A DNA stretch of 64,000 nt. It comes from Rhizobium sp. Root1220. GTDB taxonomy: Bacteria > Pseudomonadota > Alphaproteobacteria > Rhizobiales > Rhizobiaceae. A program made the translations under genes and the position numbers. The stretch's first letter is position 1. Each line of letters starts with the position of its first letter. Where the stretch lies: contig NZ_LMDG01000032.1 of the NCBI RefSeq assembly GCF_001426265.1, positions 179,900 to 243,899 of the forward strand. The letters are read 5' to 3'. The notes under the pieces are model-generated. The model saw only the letters and a program-made list of their open reading frames with translations. It was not told the DNA's origin and did no database searches. Shown piece after piece: positions 43,686-52,825 of the stretch.

Positions 43686-44573
43686 GTGTCACACTCTGAG
43701 TTCAAAGCGGCGGCCGAACATGTCGCGATTTGCCCCATCGCTGCAGGCGACGTGACCAGAGTTGCGGATTTTCTTCATGCCGAGTTGAACAACAGACTTT
43801 CGCCATCAGTATGGGCAGCTGCGATCCAACCCTCGTGGCAGACGGTATCCCCAAATCACGGTTTTATGCTGGTTGGCGGGGACCGTGTTCTTGGCGTCTA
43901 CGTGGCCTTTTATTCACAGCGACGAGTCGGCGACCAGACGGAGAATTTCTGCAATCTGGCCGCCTGGTGCGTTTTGGAAGACTATCGCTCATATGGCCTG
44001 AGACTCCTGAAAGCCCTGCTTGACCAGCAAGGTTACACCTTCACCGATCTGTCCCCGAGCGGCAACGTCGTTCCGTTGAACAAACGTCTGAACTTCCAGC
44101 AATTGGACACGGCAGCAGCCCTAGTTTTGAACTGGCCACTGCCGCGATGGGGAACGGGAATTCGCATCGCTTCCGATCCGGAAGTGATCGAGTCCTGCCT
44201 ACAGGGGCGCGACCTTGAGATCTATCGCGATCACGCGCGGGCGACTGCGGCGCACCACCTAGTGGTCACTCGCGGCCAACAATCCTGCTACGTGATATTT
44301 CGAAGGGACAGACGGAAGCGGATGCCGCTCTTCGCATCGATCCTCCATATAGGAAATCCCGAACTGTTCCAGGCGACCGCACGCCATATCTATAGCCATC
44401 TGCTGACCAGTTTTGGAATCGTTGCGACACTGGTTGAAAACCGGTTCGGTGTTGCCAATCCTCGCTTTGCTATCTCTCTGCGTTCACCGCGCCCCAAAAT
44501 GTTTCGCAGCAATCGCGTGCTCGCGAGCGACGTGGACTACCTCTATAGCGAACTAACGTGCGTGCCGTGGTAG
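43686..44573 (+). CDS. GNAT-like acyltransferase of the polysaccharide locus
   Basis: A 295-residue protein with the look of an acyl-CoA/ACP N-acyltransferase (GNAT-like): VAICPIAAGDVTRVADFLHAEL at the N-terminus, a beta-bulge region VLGVYVAFYSQR and NLAAWCVLEDYRSYGLRLLKAL resembling the acyl-pantetheine binding loop. Start is GTG 43686 after AAGGA; an alternative ATG is not obvious nearby. It is followed within 20 bases by the AMP-forming ligase, the PLP decarboxylase and the ACP, suggesting it transfers the ACP-bound group to a sugar or amino acceptor. That role is inference. Confidence 0.65.
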   Translation: MSHSEFKAAAEHVAICPIAAGDVTRVADFLHAELNNRLSPSVWAAAIQPSWQTVSPNHGFMLVGGDRVLGVYVAFYSQRRVGDQTENFCNLAAWCVLEDYRSYGLRLLKALLDQQGYTFTDLSPSGNVVPLNKRLNFQQLDTAAALVLNWPLPRWGTGIRIASDPEVIESCLQGRDLEIYRDHARATAAHHLVVTRGQQSCYVIFRRDRRKRMPLFASILHIGNPELFQATARHIYSHLLTSFGIVATLVENRFGVANPRFAISLRSPRPKMFRSNRVLASDVDYLYSELTCVPW

Positions 44574-44590
44574 TGGGGAGCGGGGGCATC

Positions 44591-46183
44591 ATGCACTCAT
44601 CGGTCAAGACCAACCTGTCCCATCTGCTTCGCCAGGGAGCGTTGCTGCACGGCGCGGCACCTGCGCTGACATACAAGAACGTGACGTGCAGCTACACCGA
44701 GTTATGGCAGCGTGTTTGCGGATTTGCATCGGCGCTCGTTGACTTGGGGCTGCGACGCGACGACAGGGTCGCGGTGTTCCTTGAGAAGCGTATCGAGACA
44801 GTCGTCACGATATTCGGCACGACCGCGGCAGGTTGCGTGACAGTACCCGTGAACCCGCTGCTTCGTCCCCAGCAAGTCGCTTACATCCTGGCCGACTGCG
44901 ATGTCCGCGTTCTGGTCACGTCGTCCGACCGCCTGAGTCAACTCAAGGATTACATAGCCGATAACCGCGCGCTGGAGCATGTGATCCTGGTGGATCAGGA
45001 TTCGCGCGACGAGGTGGGGCTGCCGGAAATTGACGGCTCCCAAATGCACGGCTGGACACCAGTGTTCTCGAACGAGACGGGTCAGGCGCCTCAAATCGCG
45101 TCTGTCGACTACGACATGGCGGCAATCCTCTATACATCAGGGAGTACAGGCAAACCCAAGGGCGTCGTTCTCAGTCACCGCAACATGATCGTCGGCGCGG
45201 AAAGCGTCAGCCACTATCTGGGAAATGGTCCTCACGACACGATCCTCTCCGCGCTGCCGCTAAGTTTTGATGCTGGACTGAGCCAACTGACAACGGCGTT
45301 CAATTCCGGGGCTCATATAGTGCTGATGAACTTCCTACTGGCGAGCGACGTCATTCGACTGTGCGAAAAGCACCGAGTTACCGGGATCACCGGCGTGCCT
45401 CCCTTCTGGATTAAGGTTGCCGATCTCAACTGGCCCACCGAGGTGGCGGCAAACTTGCGGTACTTCGCAAATACGGGAGGACGGATGCCGAAGGCAACGC
45501 TCGACCGATTGCGCGCAATTTTCCCGAAGGCGCTGCCCTACCTGATGTACGGGCTGACTGAAGCCTTTCGGTCGACGTATCTCGATCCTGCTGAGATAGA
45601 CCGCCGCCCCGATTCGATTGGCAAGGCTATTCCAAACGCGGAGATCCTGGTCGTGCGGCCGGACGGCTCGCGCTGTGAGCCCGGAGAGCATGGCGAGCTT
45701 GTTCATCGCGGGCCGCTAGTCGCGATGGGCTATTGGAACGATCCGGTACGAACAGGCGAACGCTTTCGCCCGCTACCGGGCAATGGTCCAGGTTGGCGAT
45801 CTCCCGAGATTGCAGTCTTCTCGGGCGATACGGTCGTCACGGACGAGGAGGGATTTCTGTTTTTCGTCGGTCGCCGCGATGAGATGATCAAAACGTCCGG
45901 CTATCGCATTAGCCCGACGGAGATCGAAGAGGTTGCCTACGCCACAGGCTTGGCACGCGACGCGGTTGCGCTCGGGATCGACGACGGAGCCTTAGGGCAG
46001 CGTATCATCCTTGTCGCAAGCCCGATGTCTCAATCGCTCGACGTGGGCGCTTTGCTGACAGCGTTCCGGCGACGGCTGCCACAGTACATGGTTCCATCAG
46101 AGGTGATCGAGATGGCAACGATTCCAACCAACCCGAACGGTAAATTCGATCGGGTTCTTTTGCGGGAGCAGTTGAGATCGTGA
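44591..46183 (+). CDS. AMP-forming acyl-CoA/ACP ligase (exosortase-A-associated type)
   Basis: A 530-residue member of the ANL adenylating superfamily. The P-loop is MAAILYTSGSTGKPKGVVLS, the A5 motif YLMYGLTEAFRSTY, the A7 region SGDTVVTDEEGF, the hinge VGRRDEMIKTSGYRISPTEI and the A10 Lys in NPNGKFDR. It resembles the ligase family found in EPS gene clusters with exosortase A (TIGR03098-like). It should adenylate a carboxylic acid and load it on the acyl carrier protein two genes on. ATG 44591 is preferred, after a GGGGAGCGGGGG stretch; an upstream in-frame start overlaps the previous gene. Its stop overlaps the decarboxylase GTG. Confidence 0.85.
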   Translation: MHSSVKTNLSHLLRQGALLHGAAPALTYKNVTCSYTELWQRVCGFASALVDLGLRRDDRVAVFLEKRIETVVTIFGTTAAGCVTVPVNPLLRPQQVAYILADCDVRVLVTSSDRLSQLKDYIADNRALEHVILVDQDSRDEVGLPEIDGSQMHGWTPVFSNETGQAPQIASVDYDMAAILYTSGSTGKPKGVVLSHRNMIVGAESVSHYLGNGPHDTILSALPLSFDAGLSQLTTAFNSGAHIVLMNFLLASDVIRLCEKHRVTGITGVPPFWIKVADLNWPTEVAANLRYFANTGGRMPKATLDRLRAIFPKALPYLMYGLTEAFRSTYLDPAEIDRRPDSIGKAIPNAEILVVRPDGSRCEPGEHGELVHRGPLVAMGYWNDPVRTGERFRPLPGNGPGWRSPEIAVFSGDTVVTDEEGFLFFVGRRDEMIKTSGYRISPTEIEEVAYATGLARDAVALGIDDGALGQRIILVASPMSQSLDVGALLTAFRRRLPQYMVPSEVIEMATIPTNPNGKFDRVLLREQLRS

Positions 46184-47406
46184 GTTCCCACCCATCCATT
46201 GCTATGTTCGAGGCGGCGCAAAGCTGCCTAGCTGTCGGAGGCATTTCGCTCGACCGCCTTTCCGAGCGAGTCGGCAGCACGCCGTTCTTTGCTTACGATC
46301 GTCGGCTGATAACGTCACGGATCAGCTACCTTCGATCCGTGCTTCCAGCTGACATAAAGCTGAGTTACGCGGTCAAAGCCAATCCGATGCCCGCCGTCGT
46401 CCAGCACCTGGCGGGTCTTGTGGACGCCTTCGACGTCGCTTCGGCTTTCGAGATGAAGACGGCGCTGGATACTTCCATATCTGCATCGCACGTCAGTTTT
46501 GCGGGGCCGGGAAAGACAACTGCGGAGCTGACCCAGGCCGTTGCGGCAGGCGTGACCATCGAAATGGAGTCCGCAAGCGAGGCCTCCCGCGTAGCAGAGA
46601 TTGGGAACAGACTAGGCATCAGGCCAAGAGTGGCTTTGCGGGTAAACCCAGATTTCCAGGTCAAAGGCTCCGGCATGCGCATGGGGGGAGGTCCGCAGCA
46701 GTTCGGGATCGACGTCGAGGAGGTCCCATCGTTGATGCGGACACTTTCGTCTGCTGACCTCGATCTTCTTGGATTTCATGTCTTTGCTGGCTCCCAGAAC
46801 CTTCACGCCGATATCCTTTGCGAGGCACTGTCAAGGAACGTCGAGCTGCTACTACGGCTCGCCGGGGAATGCCCCTGGCCGGTTCGCTATCTCAACCTTG
46901 GCGGCGGATTCGGGATACCCTATTTTGACAAGGATCGTCCGTTGGACCTCATGCCGGTCGGGCAAAGGCTGGCCGACTTGATGGAGGCCGAAATCCGTCC
47001 GAATCTTCCGGACGCCCGGGTTGTCATCGAACTCGGCAGATACATCGTCGGCGAGTCAGGAGTCTATGTCACCCGCGTCATCGATCGCAAGGTATCCAGA
47101 GGACGGGTATATCTTGTCGTTGACGGGGGGCTCCATCATCAGTTGGCTGCGTCGGGCAATTTCGGTCAGGTTATTCGCCGCAACTATCCGATCGTGGTGG
47201 GAAACAGGATGGACGACCGGGAGATGGAGACTGTCTCCGTTGTGGGCTGCCTTTGCACACCACTGGATCTGCTGGGCGACAACGTCTCGCTTCCCCGCGC
47301 AGAGATTGGCGATCTTATCGTCATCTTTCAAGCGGGCGCCTATGGCCTCACCGCCAGCCCTACCGCGTTTCTTGGACATCCGCTGCCACCGGAAGTGCTC
47401 GTCTAG
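46180..47406 (+). CDS. PLP-dependent decarboxylase, type III fold (exosortase-A-associated type)
   Basis: A 408-residue group IV (alanine-racemase-fold) decarboxylase related to diaminopimelate/ornithine decarboxylases. The PLP Lys66 is in LSYAVKANPM; further motifs are GFHVFAGSQNL, LNLGGGFGIPYF, VIELGRYIVGESGVYV, the catalytic Cys in GCLCTPLDLLGDN and AGAYGLTASPTAFLGHP. The last is typical of the EPS-associated subfamily (TIGR03099-like). It starts with GTG overlapping the ligase stop (GTGA). It likely decarboxylates an amino acid that is free or ACP-linked; the substrate is unknown. Confidence 0.87.
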   Translation: MSSHPSIAMFEAAQSCLAVGGISLDRLSERVGSTPFFAYDRRLITSRISYLRSVLPADIKLSYAVKANPMPAVVQHLAGLVDAFDVASAFEMKTALDTSISASHVSFAGPGKTTAELTQAVAAGVTIEMESASEASRVAEIGNRLGIRPRVALRVNPDFQVKGSGMRMGGGPQQFGIDVEEVPSLMRTLSSADLDLLGFHVFAGSQNLHADILCEALSRNVELLLRLAGECPWPVRYLNLGGGFGIPYFDKDRPLDLMPVGQRLADLMEAEIRPNLPDARVVIELGRYIVGESGVYVTRVIDRKVSRGRVYLVVDGGLHHQLAASGNFGQVIRRNYPIVVGNRMDDREMETVSVVGCLCTPLDLLGDNVSLPRAEIGDLIVIFQAGAYGLTASPTAFLGHPLPPEVLV

Positions 47407-47462
47407 TCATCAGCAGTGCGGCCCGCAGGACGCAAACCGAAGAGAACAATGAGAGGGGTATC

Positions 47463-47738
47463 ATGAATTCGTCAACGCTCGAAGCTGTGAAGGACGTCAT
47501 CGTCGAAACGCTCGGCATAGAAGATCGCGCCAGGATTGAAGGAGCCGCCACGCCCTTGTTCGGCAGTATACCCGAGCTTGACTCCTTCGCAGTGCTTAGC
47601 CTCGCGGCGGCACTCGAAACACGCTTCGGATTTCAGATCGACGACAGCGAGTTCACCGGTGCGGTATTTGAAACCGTAGGGTCGCTGGCGATGTTCGTGG
47701 ACCGGAACCGGTCGAAAGCCGATTTCGCTGCCGGCTAG
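47463..47738 (+). CDS. Acyl carrier protein
   Basis: A 91-residue phosphopantetheine carrier. Helix I (LEAVKDVIVETLGI) and the attachment motif ELDSFAVLSLAAALE with Ser41 are clear; the protein is acidic and of standard length. GAGAGGGG lies just before the ATG. As part of the ligase-decarboxylase-ACP run it should carry the activated acyl or aminoacyl group for the nearby GNAT-like transferase. Confidence 0.87.
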   Translation: MNSSTLEAVKDVIVETLGIEDRARIEGAATPLFGSIPELDSFAVLSLAAALETRFGFQIDDSEFTGAVFETVGSLAMFVDRNRSKADFAAG

Positions 47739-47830
47739 GGAGCTCAGGAAGCGTCCGGGAAAGAACGAGTTCGCGACGGCGCTTGGCGAGTTGGCGATCA
47801 AATGGAAAAACTGAAGTAGGTGAGGCAACC

Positions 47831-48790
47831 ATGACAACGCCGGCAGACCGTGTTTTGGCAACCGGGAAAACCCAGGTTAGCGTAGTCGTCGTCATCGTAA
47901 CGTTTAACAGTGCCGATGCCTTGCCGGCCCTATTGGATTCCCTTGGCGATGGCTTGGAGGGCGTGGATCGCTTTGAAGTTGTCGTTGTCGATAATGATTC
48001 AAAGGACGGGTCAGCTGAAATCGCTGAGGACCATCCCCTGCGTCCGACCGTTATACGTACGGGTCGAAATGCTGGCTATGCAGCAGCAATCAATATTGCT
48101 TCCCAAAGAGCCGATGCCGGAGCCCATCTCCTTATCTTAAACCCTGACCTCCGGCTTTATCCAGGCGCTGTCAAGCCGCTGATCGAACAACTAGCAATGT
48201 CGAAAGTCGGAGTTGTTGTTCCGCTCAACTACAAGGAGGACGGATCCATCGACCCAACCCTGAGACGCGAGCCCTCGATCGTTACCGCATGGTCGGATGC
48301 TATTTTAGGCGGCAATTTGGCTGCTCGACTTGGGCTGGGCGAGATCGTTGGCGAACTTGGCCACTACGATCGCCGCCGGTCTGTCCAATGGGCAACGGGA
48401 TCGGCGCTGCTTGTTGCGTCCGAGGTCCGCAAAATTGTCGGGGAATGGGATGAAACATTTTTTCTCTACAGCGAAGAGGTAGATTATCAGAGAAGGATTC
48501 GCGACGCGGGATTTGATATTGTCTATGAACCGCGATCGAAGGTGATGCATGCTGGGGCAGGAAGTGGCACGGGGCCTCGGTTGTTCGCGCTTCTGACCGC
48601 CAACAGGATTCTCTACTACCGCCGTCACCACGGGGCGCTGCGAACCTCACTCTTCAAATTGGGAGTGTTCGTAGGACATGCAGCCCGATCATGGCGCGGA
48701 GCTTCACATCGCGCCGCGCTGATGAGTGCATTGGCTCCACTGCGCGCCGCTGCTGCATTTGTGGAAAGTACGAGAAGCCAGCATGGCTAA
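47831..48790 (+). CDS. Family 2 glycosyltransferase (rhamnosyltransferase-like)
   Basis: A 319-residue WbbL-like GT2. SVVVVIVTFNSADALPALLDSL begins the domain; then VVVDNDSKDGSAEIA, TGRNAGYAAAINIASQ, LLILNPDLRLYPGAV, and WATGSALLVASEVRKIVGEWDETFFLYSEEVDYQRRI, the last typical of rhamnosyltransferase-like proteins. ATG 47831 follows GAGG. Its 3' end overlaps the deacetylase start by 8 bases. Confidence 0.87.
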   Translation: MTTPADRVLATGKTQVSVVVVIVTFNSADALPALLDSLGDGLEGVDRFEVVVVDNDSKDGSAEIAEDHPLRPTVIRTGRNAGYAAAINIASQRADAGAHLLILNPDLRLYPGAVKPLIEQLAMSKVGVVVPLNYKEDGSIDPTLRREPSIVTAWSDAILGGNLAARLGLGEIVGELGHYDRRRSVQWATGSALLVASEVRKIVGEWDETFFLYSEEVDYQRRIRDAGFDIVYEPRSKVMHAGAGSGTGPRLFALLTANRILYYRRHHGALRTSLFKLGVFVGHAARSWRGASHRAALMSALAPLRAAAAFVESTRSQHG

Positions 48791-49457
48791 GGCAGATGGA
48801 TACCAGATCGTTAATTTTCACGGTATTGGAGAGCCGCTGCGTGATCTTGAGCCCGGCGAAGCGGACTATTGGCTTAGCCATGATCGTTTTCTCAATGCCC
48901 TTGATCGCATAGCCTCTCATCCCGCGCGCGAAAGAATTTACATCACCTTCGATGATGGAAATGCTTCCGACCTTTTGATCGCTGCACCTGAGCTTTGCCA
49001 ACGCGGTCTTCGTGCGGAGTTTTTTGTCTTGACCGGCCGGATAGGGCAAGTGGGTTCTCTTGCTGCAGATGACATCCGTACCCTTATTGCTCTGAAGATG
49101 GGGGTTGGCAGCCACGGCGTCGATCACCGCGATTGGACGCGGCTGACGGCCACTGAACTCCACTACGAACTCGAGGCGTCAAAAGCGCAGCTTGAGGAGA
49201 TATGTGGTTGTCCTGTCGACGCGGCTTCGATGCCGTTTGGATGGTATAATTCCTCGGTGCTAGAGCAGATACGAAATGCGGGGTACAGGGCTGCTTACTC
49301 AAGTGGCGGAGGCAGCGCAGAACTGCAGGGCTTTCTCAGGCCGAGGAACTCAGTGCGATCACAGACGGAGGACAGAGCTCTGGACGATATTCTGTCGGGA
49401 CAGATCCCTTTCTGGAGAAGGCTCCGTAACGCGGCGCGAACGAGGTTTCGAGTGTAA
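48783..49457 (+). CDS. Polysaccharide deacetylase (NodB homology)
   Basis: A 224-residue carbohydrate esterase family 4 protein. The metal-binding motif 1 is ITFDDGNASDLL, motif 2 is GSHGVDHRDW (H-x3-H) and motif 3 is MPFGWYNSSV. It lacks a signal peptide, so it may act on lipid-linked intermediates in the cytoplasm, removing N- or O-acetyl groups. The start overlaps the previous glycosyltransferase, indicating an operon. Confidence 0.87.
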   Translation: MAKADGYQIVNFHGIGEPLRDLEPGEADYWLSHDRFLNALDRIASHPARERIYITFDDGNASDLLIAAPELCQRGLRAEFFVLTGRIGQVGSLAADDIRTLIALKMGVGSHGVDHRDWTRLTATELHYELEASKAQLEEICGCPVDAASMPFGWYNSSVLEQIRNAGYRAAYSSGGGSAELQGFLRPRNSVRSQTEDRALDDILSGQIPFWRRLRNAARTRFRV

Positions 49458-49521
49458 ACATCAGCCCAGTGGCTTTCGGAAGGCTTTCGGCGACGAGCAT
49501 TGACAGGACGGAGAGACTTCG

Positions 49522-50790
49522 ATGGTGAAATTGCTGCTGCTGGCGCCCACTTGCAATGGAGAGGATGTTGGCGAGGCATGGGTGGCATATCAGTGGGCTC
49601 GGCGGCTCGGTGAGCGTCACGATGTGACGTTGCTGACCTATCATAAGAAAGGGGCGACGCCTGCCTCTCGGCAACTGAGTAACATTAGAATCGTCGAGTG
49701 GAGCGAGCCACCGATCCTTGGCCGGGCAGAGCGACTGAACAGCATTCTGAAGCCTGGTTATGTTCCCTTTTACTACCGTGCACGACGTTGGATACGCCAA
49801 GCTCTAAAGGACGGCATACGGTTCGATGTTGTGCACCAGCCTGTTCCAGTCGCAATGCGATACCCGTCGCCGGCGGCAAATCTCGGGTTGCCACTGGTCA
49901 TCGGGCCAGTTGGAGGTGGCCTCAATACCCCTCCTGGTTTTACTGGCGAGGATAACTCGGCGCCGTGGTACAGTCGGCTGCGCAATCTAGATCGCCACCG
50001 CCTGCGCTGGGATCCTCTCCTAAGACGAACTTACACGAGTGCCGACTGCGTTCTCGGTATAGCGGGATATGTTGAGGAACAGCTGTCTGCAGTGCCTGTT
50101 CGACGCTTCGAAGTCATGAGTGAGACAGGTATCGACATCATGCCTCCGCCGATAATCCGATCCGGACAAGCTGGTCCGCTGAAGCTCTTGTACGCGGGGC
50201 GTTTAATTCGGACGAAGGGCGCACAAGACATTATAAACGCCATGTCGCTGTTGCGTGAGTTGCCAGTAGAGCTCGCGATTGTTGGAGATGGTCCCGATCG
50301 CAGAGAATGCGAGGCATTGATAGCGTCGCTTGGTCTTTCCGAGCGGGTTTCTCTCGTGGGTTGGCGTCCAAAAGATGAGCTTCCCGGATTCTACCGAAAT
50401 GCAGATGTCTTTGTCTTCCCAAGCTACCGTGAGGCGGGCGGGAACGTTGCACTCGAAGCGATGAGCTTTTCACTGCCGCTGATCGTGGTTGATCGCGGTG
50501 GCCCCGGAAGTGCGACCTCGGATCTCTGCGCAATTAAGCTTGGAATCTCCACTCCAGATGCACTTGCTGTCGATATTGCCGCTGCCATACGCAGGCTTGC
50601 GGTAAATCCCGATTTGCGCACGCGCATGGGCGCTGCGTCGTACATGCACGCGACGCAAACTGCTTTGTGGTCCGCCAAACTTGACCGCATGGATTCAATT
50701 TATGCCGACCTAATTGACAACGACAGAGCAGGGACAGCGATGCCCGGGTTGGAAAAGCAGAGGGCCGGCGTCGAAATCACTATGCCTTAA
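49522..50790 (+). CDS. Family 4 glycosyltransferase
   Basis: A 422-residue GT-B glycosyltransferase. N-terminal LLLAPTCNGEDVGEAWVAYQWARRLG, mid-region VIGPVGGGLNTP (typical of mannosyl/glucosyl-type EPS transferases), then LLYAGRLIRTKGAQDIINAM, LAIVGDGPDRRECEAL and the FPSYREAGGNVALEAMSF E-x7-E-type motif. GGAGAG precedes the ATG. It is in the same plus-strand run as the deacetylase and the polymerase-like gene. Confidence 0.88.
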   Translation: MVKLLLLAPTCNGEDVGEAWVAYQWARRLGERHDVTLLTYHKKGATPASRQLSNIRIVEWSEPPILGRAERLNSILKPGYVPFYYRARRWIRQALKDGIRFDVVHQPVPVAMRYPSPAANLGLPLVIGPVGGGLNTPPGFTGEDNSAPWYSRLRNLDRHRLRWDPLLRRTYTSADCVLGIAGYVEEQLSAVPVRRFEVMSETGIDIMPPPIIRSGQAGPLKLLYAGRLIRTKGAQDIINAMSLLRELPVELAIVGDGPDRRECEALIASLGLSERVSLVGWRPKDELPGFYRNADVFVFPSYREAGGNVALEAMSFSLPLIVVDRGGPGSATSDLCAIKLGISTPDALAVDIAAAIRRLAVNPDLRTRMGAASYMHATQTALWSAKLDRMDSIYADLIDNDRAGTAMPGLEKQRAGVEITMP

Positions 50791-50913
50791 TCAATTTGGA
50801 CGACGCAAATATCAGAAGTATTAATCGCGGTCGGAGGTGATTGTGACTACCATTTTGCCTTGGCCATTGATTGAGTTCTAAGGCTTTCGAGTGCAAGCGA
50901 GGCCGGGTAGAAA

Positions 50914-52386
50914 ATGACAGTAAGCAACTACCAGGGGCCTCGGTCAGGGCAGATAAACCTACGCAACTCGACAGTCGCTCAAGGCGCACAGCGTCCGGTC
51001 AACCTCGCGCCGACCCGGAGATCAGCTTTTGCCCAGGCCGACCAGACTCGGTCGGGATGGCCGGTTAAGGTTTTTCTCACAGGACTGCTTATCCCGTGGG
51101 TGCTGCCAATAGGCCCGCTCAATCTTTCGGTATATCGAATTATCCTCCTGCTCGCGCTCCTCCCGTGCATTGTCAGTTGGTCGCAAGGGAAGGCGGGGAA
51201 AAAAAGAGTCGCCGATTTCGGCATTCTTCTTTTCTGCTTATGGGCAGCTATTTCCTTTGCTGTCGTACAGGGCATCGACCAGACAATTGAGCCGGCGGGT
51301 ATTCTCTTCATTGAAACGATGGGCTCCTACCTACTGGCTCGGGTTTGCATTCGCAATGCTCAGGACTTCCGCAATATGGTGTTGTATGTCACCAAACTGA
51401 TCATATGCATGCTGCCATTTACTGTTTATGAGTGGGTGACCGGGACGAACTTGCTGCTTCTCGCGTTTGGATCGATATTCCGGACGGAGGCAATAACATG
51501 GATGGCGCCCCGGATGGGCTTTTCGCGTGTCCAGGGGCCATTTAACCATTCGATATTGTTCGGTACTTTCTGTGGAAGCATGCTTGCGCTCACATGCCTG
51601 GCGACGAAAGGAAAGCTGTCGGGGACTTCGCGCGGCATTTTAACCGGTTTAGTGGGATTTTCCGCATTCCTGTCGATGTCGTCAGCCCCGATGGCCGGGG
51701 TGGTTCTACAGATCGCCTTCCTGCTGTGGAATAAGGTTCTTGGCGGCTTCACCGCTCGCTGGAAGCTACTTTGGGCAATCGGATTCATCGGTTATCTGAT
51801 TGTTGAGCTTGGTTCCAATCAGACACCTGCACAGTTCTATGTTTCGCATTTTACGTTTGATCAGCAGACAGGCTGGTATCGGCTTTGGATCTGGGAATAT
51901 GGGTCTGCATCCGTCGCTAATCATCCAATTTTCGGAATCGGGCTGGGCGATTGGGCGCGGCCACCATGGATGGGAGACAGTGTTGATAACTTTTGGCTAT
52001 TGATGGCAATGCGGCACGGCCTGCCCGGTTTCGTGTTCTTGGTCCTGTCCCTACTTTGTATCTGGGTCTCTGTCGCCAAGAAAACAGATATCGATCCTGA
52101 TACTGATGTATGCAGGACATCATATCTCATCTGTATGGGAGCCTATGTCTTCGTTGGCTCCACCGTGCACTTCTGGGTGGCCGCATACGTTTGGTTTTTC
52201 TTCCTTGTTGGCTCCGGCGTGTGGATTCTTGATTGCAACCCCCGCCAGCGACTGGAACGCATTGGCGACAAGGTTCGCAAGTTGCCGGCGCGTTGTAACG
52301 TTGTGCAGACCGAACCGGCTGATCGAGGTGCCATTGTGCCAGGCACGAACCCACCATTCAGCAGTAAGTCGCCGTCACCTAGTTGA
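50914..52386 (+). CDS. O-antigen ligase/Wzy-like polysaccharide polymerase
   Basis: A 490-residue multi-pass protein. It has about ten to eleven hydrophobic helices after a ~50-residue polar head and a large periplasmic loop holding MGFSRVQGPFNHSILFGTFC and, later, WYRLWIWEYGSASVANHPIFGIGLGDWARPPW. The last motif, with its H-P-x-F-G-x-G signature, is typical of Wzy/WaaL/O-antigen-ligase-domain proteins. It should join repeat units in the periplasm. It closes the plus-strand run. Confidence 0.83.
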   Translation: MTVSNYQGPRSGQINLRNSTVAQGAQRPVNLAPTRRSAFAQADQTRSGWPVKVFLTGLLIPWVLPIGPLNLSVYRIILLLALLPCIVSWSQGKAGKKRVADFGILLFCLWAAISFAVVQGIDQTIEPAGILFIETMGSYLLARVCIRNAQDFRNMVLYVTKLIICMLPFTVYEWVTGTNLLLLAFGSIFRTEAITWMAPRMGFSRVQGPFNHSILFGTFCGSMLALTCLATKGKLSGTSRGILTGLVGFSAFLSMSSAPMAGVVLQIAFLLWNKVLGGFTARWKLLWAIGFIGYLIVELGSNQTPAQFYVSHFTFDQQTGWYRLWIWEYGSASVANHPIFGIGLGDWARPPWMGDSVDNFWLLMAMRHGLPGFVFLVLSLLCIWVSVAKKTDIDPDTDVCRTSYLICMGAYVFVGSTVHFWVAAYVWFFFLVGSGVWILDCNPRQRLERIGDKVRKLPARCNVVQTEPADRGAIVPGTNPPFSSKSPSPS

Positions 52387-52825
52387 ACACGCGTGGCTAC
52401 TGTCCGATAAGTGCTCGATAACGCTGACGATCGGCCGAGATGAGTGTCGAGAACCGAGCGAAGTGAGCTCGATCGCCGATTTCCGATGCAAGACCGCAGG
52501 CCCTATTGACCCTCTCGCGCCCAAAACGCCCTGACGAGGCGGGATATCAGTCAAGCAAGGCCCCATGGTCCTGAGACCGCCGCGCCGCAAAACGCATCGC
52601 CGCAACCGTCCTTCTGGCCAAGAGATATCGATGACGCATCAGACCAAACGAGGGGCAAACACCATTGATCACATTCTGAAGTCTATCTGTGGCAAGCCAA
52701 GCAACTAGATAGCCGAAAACATTGCAAAAAGCCGGGGACCGGTCTTGCAAAGCGAACGCCGGCGACGGCGCGCCACTTAGCGATGGCCTCACGCCTGTTG
52801 GTCGTCGAAAGCGCTTTAGCGCTTT
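52387..52825. other. Intergenic region with a terminator-like hairpin
   Basis: No convincing gene in ~440 bases. At 52808-52825 is AAAGCGCT-TT-AGCGCTTT followed by further T, a good plus-strand terminator for the polymerase-like gene and immediately next to the stop of the minus-strand membrane protein gene. Short frames here do not resemble any family. Confidence 0.5.
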
